In this document: piece after piece, positions 22,801 to 33,877 of the stretch
Layout of the letters: each line of letters begins with the position of its first letter
Position numbering within the stretch: the stretch's first letter is position 1
Assembly (NCBI GenBank): GCA_020465985.1
Contig: JAANYP010007164.1
Location: 1 to 64,000 of the forward strand
Reading direction: 5' to 3'
Source of the DNA: Centrapalus pauciflorus
Lineage: Eukaryota; Streptophyta; Magnoliopsida; Asterales; Asteraceae
DNA length: 64,000 nucleotides
Translations under genes and position numbers: made by a program
The notes under the pieces: generated by a model
Databases searched by the model: none
Seen by the model: only the letters and a program-made list of their open reading frames with translations
Told to the model about the DNA's origin: nothing

Positions 22801-23295
22801 CAACGCTTAGAAACCGCTCAATCTCGACAGAAATCGTATCACGACCGACGCCATAAGCCTTTAGAATTCCAGAAGGACGATTATGTCGTATTAAAAGTCT
22901 CGCCGATGAAAGGTGTGTTCAGATTCGGCAAGCGTGGCAAGTTAGCACCACGATTCGTTGGTCCTTTCAAGGTCACCGAGCGTGTTGGAACTCAATCTTA
23001 TCTGTTGGACTTGCCGAGTGAACTGTCCAACATACACCCCGTGTTTCACGTTTCGCAACTAAGGAAGTGCAAAGAAGATGACAGAGAAAAGTGGGCTGAT
23101 CATCTGAGCTACAAGATCAACGAGAAGCTGCAATGTGACGAGCCTGAGGTCATTCTAGAGACAAAGATGAAGAAGTTAAGAAATCGAGAAGTAGCAATGG
23201 TGTTGGTGCAATGGAGAACTTCTCACAGAACTTCCCAGACCTGGGAATCTGAGCAAGACATGAGAGTTCGATATCCGCATCTGTTTGAGCCTTAG
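19888..23295 (+). pseudogene. Tekay-1 pol: protease, RT, RNase H, integrase, chromodomain
   Basis: Domains: protease [11 protein letters not shown] (near 19940); RT with [20 protein letters not shown] and catalytic FIDDILIYS (20940-20966); RNase H ([15 protein letters not shown], from about 21470); integrase HHCC finger ([11 protein letters not shown]...CVTCQ), core [22 protein letters not shown], and PDGQSERT with the catalytic Glu; chromodomain from about 23145 ([19 protein letters not shown] end). The frame is the same before and after a 90-bp GT-AG insert (21073-21162), so pol is open if that insert is spliced out. The chromodomain is thought to steer integration to heterochromatin. It is called a pseudogene because upstream gag, through which pol would be translated, is broken. 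Confidence 0.9.
21073..21162 (+). other. Candidate 90-bp spliceosomal intron in Tekay-1 RT
   Basis: Begins CAG/GTGCTTAC, ends TCTTATCAG/ATACAA, T-rich with a GTTAACT branch-like site; phase 0 and a multiple of three, but with an in-frame TAA at 21136. It lies exactly between WLR(Q) and QFLGHV, residues that are contiguous in Tekay-2. If unspliced, translation ends before the RT thumb. Confidence 0.7.
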
Positions 23296-23334
23296 GTACT
23301 TCGAGGACGAAGTGCAAGCGTCGTGGGCTCAATC

Positions 23335-25133
23335 TATAACACCTTGCTTTTTATTAGTATTTTTATTTTATGTATTTTTAGCAATTTGCGTTAAATGATG
23401 AAATTTCGGTTTTTAGTATAAATAGGAGCCGGATGCTCCACACTTTCACTTTTGCAAAATCCAACAAGCAACTCCAGAGCTTCTCTCTCTAGAACCCGAA
23501 ACTTCTCTCTAACTTTTCTCCCAAACCGACCGGCCAAATCTTGAGTTCTATACGTCATCTGAAAGATCTCGAAGAGTACTACGCGGATCTACTATTGCAT
23601 GTGCGATTTCATACGGTTTTGAGGTAAGAATCGCCCTTTTCGTTTTCTGCATTTTTTCGGTTTTTGAAGTAAAATTCGAGTTTATCATTCTTAGGCGATT
23701 TAAAGCTAATTTCGTATGAGTTTTAGCTAGAATATGATAGATTATGTATAATATAACCAAACCGAGGCTTATTACTTAGCTTATTTGTGAATATTAGGCT
23801 TGAAAATGCATGTTTAAAGCTGTAACTTATGAACAAACTCGAGTATGCATAGAACAAATTCAAAATGCCAAGAACAAGCTCGAATGGAGCTAAAATTGAA
23901 CTGTAGGTTCGAGTTTAACCCCAGATTCGAGATGGCCTTCGAGTTTACCCCCCTATTCGAGTTTGTCTTCGAGTTTGACTCCATGTGTAAATTCGAAACC
24001 TTCCCACTAAATTCGAATTTAATTGATAAAATTCACGGGCAACGCATAAATTAGCAAAATAAATAGCAAAATATTTAGCTAGAAGTTATGGCTTATAGAT
24101 GTTGGAATATTGAGCTAGCAGTATTAATTTAGTACATGTTCTGTAATATTAAACTTCAGATATTATGCATAAGCTGTTTAGCCCAGTTGCGAGTCAAAGC
24201 CAGTGCCAGAATATATTAAAGTCGAGATAAGCAAGTGCAAGCATTATAAAGCAATATAAAGCGTAAATAAGCCCGCGCAAGCATTTTAGAGTATTTCAAA
24301 GCATTTTCAGTACTGTGAGTAACAGTTATTCTTGTTTACATGTTTTATATGAAATTGAGACATAAATTGCTTCTATATGATTTATTTGGAATTCAATAGA
24401 CTTTTGTGAGTGAAGGCGAACACTGTGGTACAGGTGATGCCCAGCTTAGCCGGATCTTACATTTAATCTATTAATATGCATATTTATCTGCTATCTGTTT
24501 ATTGTTCTGCATATTATACAGCCAGCTTTGTTTGAGCGTTTCCTTTGTGCATTTTCATAAGCATTATATTTAGCAAGCAAGCAATTCTGATGCTCACCAC
24601 TATCCCTAAGCATTATGCGGGTAGCTAGCCCCGCATCACAGATTGATCAATAGTCAGCGGTAAACCCCTAGTGGTGGCATCTCCTTTCTGCGTGAAATGT
24701 CTCAATTGTGCAGCATTCTTTCTGGGTATTAAGCAAACAAGCAAGCAAGCAAACAAGCATAACAGCCTTTATAGGCACTTTCGCCTCATATTTTACATGC
24801 ATTCATGAATATATGTTTACTCACTAAGCTTTAGCTTACAGTTGCTACTCACAATTTTTACAGGAAAAGGTAAAGAGCAAGCTGGACCTTCTGCTTAGGT
24901 CTATTTTCTGATCAACCCAGAGGACTTAGCTCACTTTCAGCTTGTGGTATAGCTTTATGATGCCTTGTGTTCTGGGTAGCTGCTTTTATTTAAATTGTGA
25001 TGTTTTTAGCAACTTAGTACTGTAACCTTGAAGCACGTGTAGTGCAAGACTTATTGTAATATTTTATTTAGCTTTATTCATATTATTATTATTCTTGGGA
25101 TAAGCAAGCGTGTTTTAAAGCAAGGATGTGACA
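23335..25133 (+). repeat. Tekay-1 3' LTR (1799 bp)
   Basis: Near-identical partner of 16547-18350. Differences include a gained TCGAGTT-like insertion near 23670 and a loss of one TTCGAATTTG unit near 23985. Followed by TSD CAAAG. Confidence 0.95.
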
Positions 25134-25138
25134 CAAAG

Positions 25139-26430
25139 ACAAAGGGAGAAAAATCCTCCTCTAAGTCTAAAGGGTAGAAATATTCATCCTCTTCTAGGGA
25201 GAAATAAGCTTCAGTTGGGCAAGCAACACGCCAACTAACCGTTAGTGTTACTGCAGGTAAATCTCATGATTCCAGGACTGCTGAGCCTACTCAGGCTAAG
25301 ATTCCAAGCCCTGCACCATCTAAGGGGAGGAACTTATAACTGAGGACAGGACCAACAAAAGAAGACAACTAGTTTTAGAATCATTAGAAGAGGAGGAGGT
25401 TGATATTGCTCTATCCACTTCTACCAAAGGAAAAGGCAAGGATGTTTTGGACACAGAGGTTGAAAAAGAGCTTCTGCTAAAATATGACAAAGCCCAAGCA
25501 AAAGAAATGAAATTCCACTTGAAACATACCATGAGTGGAAACAAGAGCAAGTTGAGCTCCTGGAAAAGAGCAAGAGAGGAAGCAGCTTCTGTGAAGGCTG
25601 CTCAGGTTTTGGTTGTGTCCACCACCCTTTCATTTGTCAGGATCAAATTTCACTATGACAACCTGGCCAAAAAGAAGTTTTATGATGTTGCTGAAAGAAG
25701 GATGGCCAGCGTTGGAAGCTACAAATTACAAGATTTGGTGCTGATGTCCCTGAATCGGAGTCATATGAAGCAGCAGATGTATCCAAAATAGGGTAAAGAG
25801 CATGGGTGGATCTTGTAGTTTCTCTAAGCAGTTCAAAATCTGAGACTGCTAAAAATGTTAAAGCATTTGTAAGAAAGTTGATGGAAAAGGTAAAGGGGTT
25901 GGGTCTTATACCTGGAGAGATGACTAAGGGTACTTCCAGAATGGAACCCAAAATCAAACCAAGAAGACAGAAGAGGGACACAGAACTTGAGGAGATAGTG
26001 ATGATGATCGAGCAAGGGTTCTATGCCACTGAGATAAAGGGTATGAATCACAGTCTACCCAAAGGTGTAGAACCAGGTGAATGGAAGTTTAATGAAGATC
26101 CTAAAGTTTGAGTATTCTTTGTGGATCCTCTTACTAAGAAGATGTGCTTTCAAAGAGCTTTAGATCTTCACAAAGCTGGTGTCAAACAACTTATTGCCTT
26201 CAGATGCATATGACAACATACGTAAAGCACTTCAGGTGGAGAGTAGCAATTCTAAATCAGTTAGCAGCATGCAATGTCAGGGGTGAACTGGACAACTAGG
26301 AGCTTTTCTACCTAAAACAGGAAGTTGAGAGCTTTGAAGCTAAGAAGGAAATGTTGGCTGGTCAGGAACAAGAAAAACTTCTCAAAGCTGCTGCTGAATT
26401 AGAGAAAGGTCCATCTACAGATAATGTGTA
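25139..26430 (+). pseudogene. Copia-3 extra-ORF fragment, right of Tekay-1
   Basis: Continues the decayed gene from before the Tekay-1 insertion. Open pieces at 25447-25791 and 25806-26111 encode Lys/Glu-rich helical sequence (LDTEVEKELLLKYDKAQAK; LEEIVMMIEQGFYATEIKG), followed by further sense to a TAG near 26430 with several stops and shifts. The basic, coiled-coil-like character matches the C-terminal half of the Copia-1 extra ORF (4182-6989). I infer the same gene family; no recognised domain. Confidence 0.5.
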
Positions 26431-26706
26431 GATGAAGAATGGAAGCTGACCATTAGTTGGTCAGGCTTGCCATTAACTGCTCCCAACAACAACAGTCCAA
26501 TAGTTGTATTTGTAGTTTTTGTTGTAATGTATATTAGTTGTACTTTTCTTTGTAGACATCAGTTGTTTAGACAGTTTTCATATGTATAAGCTGCTCATTT
26601 ACTTTACTTCTATGTTGTAATCTTATTTTTGCATCTGTAATGTAAAAGTATACAGTCATAACTGAGATGGTCAACCTTAGACTGACTATTGCAAATAGGT
26701 GGAGAT
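26431..26706 (+). other. Copia-3 3' untranslated region and PPT
   Basis: T-rich 3' end, no ORF, ending with purine tract AGGTGGAGAT (26697-26706) directly before the LTR. Confidence 0.7.
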
Positions 26707-27215
26707 TGTTAGGCACAAAAAGGCTTCAATCAAACTTGTTATATATCATAGGGGAAGATTTCTAATCAAACGTGTTTGATACACTTAAGGGGAGACTTTA
26801 AAGGCTTTGTAACGGCTTAATCGAACCTGATAAGTGATTTGAAAAATCAGCCCAAGTCTGAGTTACACTGTTACATTAGTTGTAACTTGGCAGTTTGTCA
26901 AAACTGTTACATTACTTCGTTATTATTTGAGGAGCATACACTATGTAAGGGTCTAAAGGGAAAGCTACCTTTATTTATGCATAATTTGTGTTAATCTAAT
27001 GTAAAAGCGTAAGTGGGGGATTATTGTACGTAGTCGCTATGATCGCTACCTAATATTCTAAATCAGGGGAATCTCGGGAGCAAATTATCGATAGACCACT
27101 AGTAGTTGATGTGTGGGTAATAATTCCTTAAGGAAAGTGATTAATACGTCCTCGATTCGTTCTTTCTTGGATCACTATTCTCGTTTATTTGTTTCTTCCT
27201 CCTTATTTCCTAACA
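26707..27215 (+). repeat. Copia-3 3' LTR (509 bp)
   Basis: TGTTAGGCAC...TTCCTAACA with perfect 6-bp inverted ends TGTTAG/CTAACA. The first ~20 bases match the outer end of the Copia-2 LTR. Confidence 0.8.
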
Positions 27216-28783
27216 TCTCTTTTATAACTCAAAATAGCCAACTTTTTTATAAAACTTAAAGTGATTTAACTATTGTTTTAACTTTATCTTCCACCTCAGC
27301 TTCTTAAAATGACATTGAACTTTTAGTCATTCAACTATAATTCATCTAACTTGGTACCATTTCAAAATAAATATACTTATTTTGAAATTTTTTAGTCTCA
27401 ACAAAAAGGTGACAAATCATCAATCAATCAAGGGAAACTTCATTAAAAAAAACCATTATAGTACATGTTATTCGTCATTATTCTTTTTTTATCGGATAAG
27501 TCTCTTAATACTTTAAAAATAATGAATTCGACATGTTGAAGGTTGCAACTGGTTATCATGCTTACGTGACACACACGCCGCGTCCATGTAGAAAATGTAT
27601 TTAGGTGGCAGTATGACACACATATGTGAAACTTCGATAGTGTGTGTATTTCAAAGTAAAAGATCGAAAAACCAACTAAGTTGGAGAACTATACGTAACT
27701 GAAATCGAAGTGGTTCTATATGGTACGGCTTTCGATTTCAACTTATCGAATTTTCGATTCCTGTTCAGTTATGTTTTTTTTTACTTTGCACCCCCTAGTG
27801 TGTGTAAAGAAAAAGAGGAGAAGGTTAAACAAAGTTGTCATACACAACAATTTTATACAAAATGATTATTTTACCCGTACTAAAACTTTTATCATCATTA
27901 CATTTTATCTCCAAAAGGAAGAGTAAAACAATCATTTTATATGAAATTGTTGTGTATGCTAAATTTTTGTTGTGTACAAATCAATTCCACGTGAATTATT
28001 GAAGTTGGCGACAACATATTTGGAGGTAGCGTGCTACCAAACGTGGGCAAGATCCGGAAAGCCCCACACTACCCTATGCTTTTTCTCTATACTATAAAAT
28101 CATATTCACATAATTCCGATCCCATCCCATCAAATTAAAACATACTCATCATTCAATAATTTAAATGATTGTTTGAACTTTGATTCGGTACGCTTCGGTC
28201 CAGTTACACCTATAAAACAGGGTAAAGCTTCGGTAATGGTGGAACAGAGAATGTCCCTACGACATTTAATTCTATCAATTTAATTTATATAAAGAAAATC
28301 ATACAACAATACATTTAATCATACATAAAATCTTACAATTAACAAATATAAAGAATATTGGATTTCGATATATGGATATTTGTGTAAAAAATACTTAAGT
28401 TTGACCACTTTTATGATTAAAATCACTCAACCATTTTCCGTGCACAAAAAACCCTCGAACTGATATAATCTCACGAAATTGTTAGAATATAACCAGTTGT
28501 AACCGATTAAAAGTCACATGAAACGTTCGACAAGTCACTAGTGACCACTGAAAGTTTGTCGACAAAGTAATTTAGAAAAATACACAGATTTGAATAAAGA
28601 AATTGACAAGAAATGTGAATTTGAATCATAAAACACAGACAAGTGTGTTCGCTAGAGAGAAGGTTTGTCAGAGACGAATAGTTAGTTAGCAGATTGCAAT
28701 CGGTTCATCAGGTTGCAAGTAATTTTAAAAAAATCATTTGATAAGTTTTAGTCAGCTAGAGACTTTTTGTATAATGAAGAAAA
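27216..28783. other. AT-rich intergenic stretch, no gene
   Basis: No credible ORF. Holds an inverted repeat (27839-27958) and a small perfect hairpin GGTAGCGTGCTACC near 28024. Nothing else recognised. Confidence 0.6.
27839..27958. repeat. Imperfect inverted repeat, 29-bp arms
   Basis: Arm CATACACAACAATTTTATAC... (27839-27867) pairs with 27930-27958 with about two mismatches; 62-bp spacer. Possibly a small MITE or its ends; TSD not identified. Confidence 0.75.
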
Positions 28784-28869
28784 GGGCAAATTACCAAAAA
28801 TAGTAACAAGTTTTGACATTTTTATCATTAATAGTAACATTATTTATTTTTTATCATTATTAGTAACAA

Positions 28870-29177
28870 ATGCAATTCATACAACATAACACAATTCATA
28901 TGAACAATTAACAATCAAACACAATCTATTGAATGATTAAGAGAGAAAATATTACATTGATGTTCTTGGCTTTCTTGCAAAGCACTTCTCCTATTCTCTC
29001 TAAATCAGATCCATATGTGTGTGTGTTATCTTCAATTCATTGCAGCATGCGTAACATACATTTCTATTTATACACAATACACAAGTATTGTGTATTTACA
29101 CATATAACCCCTAATCTATTGAGTATTTACAATTATATACAGTATAATTGTTTCATCTCTATTATTTATTCCCAACA
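28870..29177 (-). repeat. 3' LTR of the non-autonomous element
   Basis: 308 bp; differs from its partner by a two-base TG-repeat change and about two substitutions. Confidence 0.9.
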
Positions 29178-31444
29178 TTCTCCCCCTTAGAGATGAACAC
29201 AATTATTAAAGTAATATTCATTTCAGCTCTACAAATATTGTCCCTAACAATCTCCCCCTTAGAGATGAAATCAATTTTCTGATAAAAGATCATTTCAGGG
29301 ACTTTTTCGTGAATATTCTTCTATTCTCTGATCTCTGAATCTTCTTCTTTTCTTTATTTGACTCTCTCTGATCTTCACATATCTTCTTCTCTAAACTTCT
29401 CTTTTCTTGTATTTTCTTGTAAGTACACTCCCCCTTGAATCATGAATAGCTTTTTAATTCTCTCCCTTGATCAATTCATTTGATATGATGTAGCATTTGT
29501 CTTCAGTTGACTTCAATCTACTCAACTGTTGTCTCTGAACTTTAGTTTTTCTCCCCCTCATGATGATCATAAGAATTATGAAAATCATGCAAAATCTTCA
29601 GAGACATTAATTCATTGAAGTTTAAAGTAGCAGAAATACAACAACAATTACAATTTCAAAATATTTCAAATTGACTTTCTCCCTCTCAAACTGATATCCT
29701 CTCCCCCTATACAAAACCAACCTAACCCACTCTTCCTCAAAAATTTCACTCCCCCTTGAATTGATACTTTAGCTTTTCAGAATAAAAACAAAGCTTTTCA
29801 ACTTTGGGGAAAATGAAACATATTCATTATGTGAGAAAACGAGTCCAGGTCCACATAGGATTCCTGTTTACACAATAGAAAAAATCTACGTGACCTACGT
29901 TCAGCGCTGGCATGATAGTAACACTGGTAGGATTTCCAAATAGTCATCGTGAAATCCTTTATCATGAAAGAATCACTCATATTTGTTCCGGCTTAGTCAC
30001 TTTGGACTAGCAGTTTATAGTCACGCAGACTGATAGACTCGTTGTGTCCTAAAAGTGTATATAATCAGCTCTAGACACAATGTGCATCAAATGAAGTGGG
30101 AGACCGGAGCAAATGTCTTCCTTGTTTCAATATCAATAATATCCGAATGACATATCGATAGAAATGTGCTATATCTCCGTGATTATTGAAACAGAAATCT
30201 TTTGAGAGATAACTGAGTAGTTGGTGGGATTAAGTGCATGCGTCACTGGGTCCATGACGTCTTTTTTTTTCAATATCAAGTCGCATAGGGCTTGATAGAT
30301 TATGTGGATTACCCAGCCGACACAGTTTAGATAGGATTTACTTTTCTTTTAATCCTTTCTCAGCTCTCAGCACTCAGCATTTTTCAACTAAGCTCCCTCC
30401 GGCGCACTTTTGAGAAATGAATTCAGTCAGCTTTATAGCAAAAGCATGATCTGATGCACCACCATCTCCTTTCAATATCAATATCCCTCTCATTTACATT
30501 TTATCTCTGCTCGACCCTGTCAGTATCTCGTGATAACTAATAAACCTAAAGAACCCTCACCCGCACAATCTATAGATGGTTTGCTTCTTGGGTAGGTCTT
30601 CCGGTTCTGGTTAGACCATAGAAGCGATATTTATGCCTATCACTCAGATTGGTGCATAATCGGAGTCAGCAGAAAAATTTTCAGCTTTGAAAGGTCATGA
30701 GATATGATGAAATCCAACTTATATGGTATTGGAGATGATATGCAGATAATTTTGGGAGATATCAGAATGAAATGGAAAATCTGATATATGATATGAAAAG
30801 AATAAGATTTTCTTGAAAGAATTAGCACATGGGAGATAACTATCGAATCCAGTATAAATTGGAAGAGTTCTAACAAAAAGAATCTCAGAAGAAATGAGAT
30901 TATGAAAATCAAAGAGATTAGATCAATTAATCTCAATGATAGATTCAGATATTCATAAAAAAATTTCTTTCAGCTCAAAAACTCTTTTTATGTGTGTGTC
31001 AAATATTTTCGTGAAAAATCACACATAGTTTTGAAAAATGTCATCGTCAAAGTGCATCTGAAACTCCCCCTGGAAATAAGCAGACACAGTTAGTCAACTC
31101 ATAGAAATGAAACCAAGAGCAAAAAATTATAAAAATAAAACTCCCTATTTGTCAATTCAGCATCAGAGTTGAATGCAGGGCAGGAATTCCAGAAAGATTC
31201 GTCTTTCAGAATCGGTTTCTAATCTGAAGTGATTAGAAGCCATTTGTCGCTTAAGCTTGGGTTTCAGTCTGAAGTAACTGAAAACCATTGTCTCTGGTTC
31301 ATTGAAGTCCGGGTTCTAGTCTGAATTTAATTAGAAACCAATTTTGAGTTGAAGCACGGGTCTTGACCTGAAGTAATCAAGAGCCTTTTGAAATGAAGAA
31401 CGGGTCCTTATCTGGAATGATAAGAAACCTATAACCTGCAAAAT
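29178..31444 (-). other. Internal region without coding capacity
   Basis: About 2.3 kb between the gag-like ORF and the PPT. Full of in-frame stops on both strands; many TCTCCCCCTT/CTCCCCCTTGA runs on the plus strand (purine runs on the element strand) between 29170 and 29760 and near 31060. An iterated 'GGTTTCTAATCTGAAGT'-like phrase occurs at 31205-31440. In autonomous relatives pol would sit here. Confidence 0.6.
31205..31440 (-). repeat. Degenerate ~55-60 bp tandem repeat
   Basis: Four or five copies of a phrase like CGGGTYCT.RTCTGAAGTAATYARRARCC follow one another just downstream of the gag-like stop codon; diverged. Confidence 0.5.
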
Positions 31445-32656
31445 TTAAGATGTCTTTGGTATCCAAACAAATTTGGATCCAGACTTGTTAGCGCTCTTGG
31501 GTACCCATTTCAAAACAGGTTTTGGTACCCACTTGTACTTGGGTTTAGGTACCCATTGCGTGTTATAACTATCAGCTTCTCTTTCAAACGCAGAAAACAA
31601 ATTTCTTTGAGTATGAGAAAATTGAATATCTGAATTTCTAAAGAAACTTGAATTTGAATGATCAGACTTTTGCGAACTCTTCTTTTTGAAAAATTGTCCG
31701 GTTCTTGCCTGTTTCTGATAATACTTGGTATTTTTCTGTGAAAATGTTTTCTGATTAGAATGACCAGTATTTTCAGAAACTTTAAGAAAATTTGACTTCG
31801 AAGATTCACCGGTGTAAATCTTGACCGGAAGTTGTTCAACAATTTTATCTTTGCCGCTGTGTATCTTTAACAGATACTTAAGTTTAAGATCTGAAGAAGA
31901 ATCAAACTTAGCAGAGTTAGTTAGATTCACTTCACTTTCAGAAGACAAACCAGAGTGATTAACATTGGATTTTAAACACACTGAAGAAGGGGTCTTAACC
32001 TTTGACTCAGTTGATGAAGTAACCACATGTAATTGTTTTGTAAGATGAAGTATCTGATCTTCCAAACTTTTGATAATGACTAAATTTGAATTTCTGTCAT
32101 GATCAAATGATTGGTAATCAGATTTAAAAGATTGTTCTTTGATTAAGAACATTTGTCTTTCATCTTTAAACAATTCAGATTTTGATTTAAAATCTTGTTC
32201 TTTAAGTAAGAACTCATGTCTTTCCTTCTCAATCAAATCTTTAGTTAAAGACAACTCTTGTTGAAGAGCAAAAATTTCTTCATTTTTGTTTAAAATACAA
32301 TTCTGATCAGTTGGTTTTGTCTTACAAAGTGTATCTTCAAGATCCTGAACTTTCTTGTAAAGATCAGATCTTTCAGGCAAAAGATATTTCAGTTGAGTTG
32401 CATTCTGAAAATTTTCTTGTTTCAGCTCATCAAGTTCTTTAAGTAATTCAGATATTTTCAATTGATGAGCACAACTCTCAGAGTTTTGTTTTTCTTTTAA
32501 GTTTTGAATTTCTTCATTCAGTATTTGTACGTCACGTAACGCCAAATGTTTATCAGTATTTAACTGAACGAGAATGTCGTAATTGTTCTTACGAATCTTT
32601 TCAGATTCAGTAAGTTTGACAATCAGCTCAGACTTTGAAAATTGTTCAAACATCAT
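31445..32656 (-). CDS. Gag-like coiled-coil protein, 403 aa
   Basis: Starts MMFEQFSKSELIVKL. Residues 1-~220 are heptad-like Leu/Glu/Lys/Gln coiled coil; ~220-290 Ser-rich; the C-terminal ~110 residues are basic with repeated WVPKP units (QWVPKPKYKWVPKPVLKWV) ending VWIPKTS. That Trp-Pro-Lys tail matches the linker found just before the protease in plant Copia gag-pol, but here a stop follows and no protease is present. CCHC zinc knuckle not seen. It probably came from the C-terminal half of a Copia gag; a role in particle assembly or RNA binding is inferred. The frame is intact, consistent with a young element. Confidence 0.7.
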   Translation of the reverse strand: MMFEQFSKSELIVKLTESEKIRKNNYDILVQLNTDKHLALRDVQILNEEIQNLKEKQNSESCAHQLKISELLKELDELKQENFQNATQLKYLLPERSDLYKKVQDLEDTLCKTKPTDQNCILNKNEEIFALQQELSLTKDLIEKERHEFLLKEQDFKSKSELFKDERQMFLIKEQSFKSDYQSFDHDRNSNLVIIKSLEDQILHLTKQLHVVTSSTESKVKTPSSVCLKSNVNHSGLSSESEVNLTNSAKFDSSSDLKLKYLLKIHSGKDKIVEQLPVKIYTGESSKSNFLKVSENTGHSNQKTFSQKNTKYYQKQARTGQFFKKKSSQKSDHSNSSFFRNSDIQFSHTQRNLFSAFEREADSYNTQWVPKPKYKWVPKPVLKWVPKSANKSGSKFVWIPKTS

Positions 32657-33000
32657 TATGAATTGCAGAAAAATGAACTTCCAAGATCTTTTATGGACTT
32701 ATGAAAATTTGAATGAATCTTGATTGAATAAAACTGAATCTTGAATGATTAATTTGTTAAAAATCAGCTCTGATTTGACTTTTTGACGTTGAAATTTTAG
32801 ATTTTCTGCAGAAAAATGCACATAACTTTTTTCTGGAGTGGAATTGGGCCTCGAAAATTTACCGAACCGGCTACGCTAGTTCTAGAAATGTAGATCTCTT
32901 TTCAAGCTTCGATTTGACGTATGGTAGGCCTTCTAACGATGTTACAGTCAAAAGTTATGACCAATTTAAGCAGCTAAGGTCAAATAGTCAAAAGTATGAT

Positions 33001-33421
33001 GAAACTCGAATGAATAAGGACTCAACTCGAGTGAAGAGTAATGAAACTCGAATGATAAAGTATTAAACTCGGATGGTTAAGTGTGAAACTCGAATGGAAC
33101 ACAATCAAACTCGATTGAAAGAGAATGAAACTCGAATAAGCTTGATGAAACTCGAATGATGAAGTATCAAACTCGAATGATGAAAGGATCAAACTCGAAT
33201 GATTAAAGACTAAACTCGAATGATTCCTTATGAAACTCGATTGATACTTATGTTTTCTCGGGTGATAAGTTTATAAAACTCGAATGAAACATATCCTTTC
33301 TCGAATAAGTCTTTGATCAACTCGAATAAAACATAAACTTTCTCGAATAACTCTTTGATCAACTCGATTGACTTCTTTGTAAAACTCGATTTACACTATG
33401 ACCTTAGTTTTGCCCGAGTTT
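33001..33421 (-). repeat. Array of ~20 CTCGAATG-type motifs in the leader
   Basis: About 20 copies of AAACTCGAATGA (variants CTCGATTG, CTCGAGTG, CTCGGATG), spaced about 20-22 bp, spacers not conserved. Lies between the PBS side and the gag-like start. Confidence 0.9.
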
Positions 33422-33846
33422 CATTATTTTTCAACAAAAAACAAGTTCAGATTCAAAAAAAATTTAACAAAAATTCATGAATTGATCTGAAATTAACAAC
33501 GAAGATTCGTTTTTCACACAGAAACAACTTTTGTGAAACAACTTTATCCAATTTTCGATTAAAAACCAAAAATTAATCAAAAACTTCAAGAACACAAACT
33601 TTTTCAATAATTCAGAAAAATCAAAATTAAAATTTATGTGTTTGGAGTTATGGTTTGACACTTAAATCCTCATATTCGTCTTTAAAAACTCTACACTCGA
33701 TCCAAAAATCAAACACTTTCATCCACAACATCAAAAACCATTTTGAATTTTCTGATTTTCGAACAAAAAAAATGTAACAGTGTTTTTCAAATTTTCGAAT
33801 TTCAGATTTTAATTCATTCAAAATCACTCAAAAATCAGTCACATTA

Positions 33847-33861
33847 GGCTCTGATACCAAT
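33847..33861 (-). other. Primer-binding site of the non-autonomous element
   Basis: The minus strand reads TTGGTATCAGAGCC, the initiator Met-tRNA complement, about 17 bp inside the 5' LTR. Confidence 0.88.
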
Positions 33862-33877
33862 TGTGAATTCAAATTTC

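Larger units (their letters stand above)
16547..25133 (+). mobile_element. Tekay-1: chromovirus (Ty3/Gypsy, Tekay/Del type), 8587 bp
   Basis: Complete structure: TSD, 5' LTR 16547-18350, PBS 18354-18365, gag, protease, RT, RNase H, integrase with a C-terminal chromodomain, 3' LTR 23335-25133, TSD. A chromodomain at the integrase end identifies a chromovirus. Non-autonomous now: an in-frame TAG (18671), a frameshift near 19045, TGA (19711) and TAG (19717) in gag. Both LTRs begin TATAAC instead of the usual TG. Confidence 0.95.
15957..27215 (+). mobile_element. Copia-3: decayed Copia 3' part, host for Tekay-1 (and perhaps the Athila element)
   Basis: Two coding fragments (about 16000-16546 and 25139-26430) read as one decayed extra-ORF-like gene once Tekay-1 and one CAAAG copy are removed. 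A PPT (26697-26706) and a 509-bp LTR (26707-27215) follow on the plus strand. No pol is in the window; the rest presumably lies left of the nested Athila/Copia block. The LTR start matches the Copia-2 family. Confidence 0.7.

Noticed and set aside
28933..29190. ORF of 85 codons, repeated at 34027-34227
   Set aside because: Antisense ORF within the two LTRs of the minus-strand element; caused by LTR duplication.
33001..33421. CRISPR-like array (regularly spaced short repeats)
   Set aside because: Plant nuclear context, core repeat only ~8-12 bp, no leader or cas genes; it is a motif array in a retrotransposon leader.
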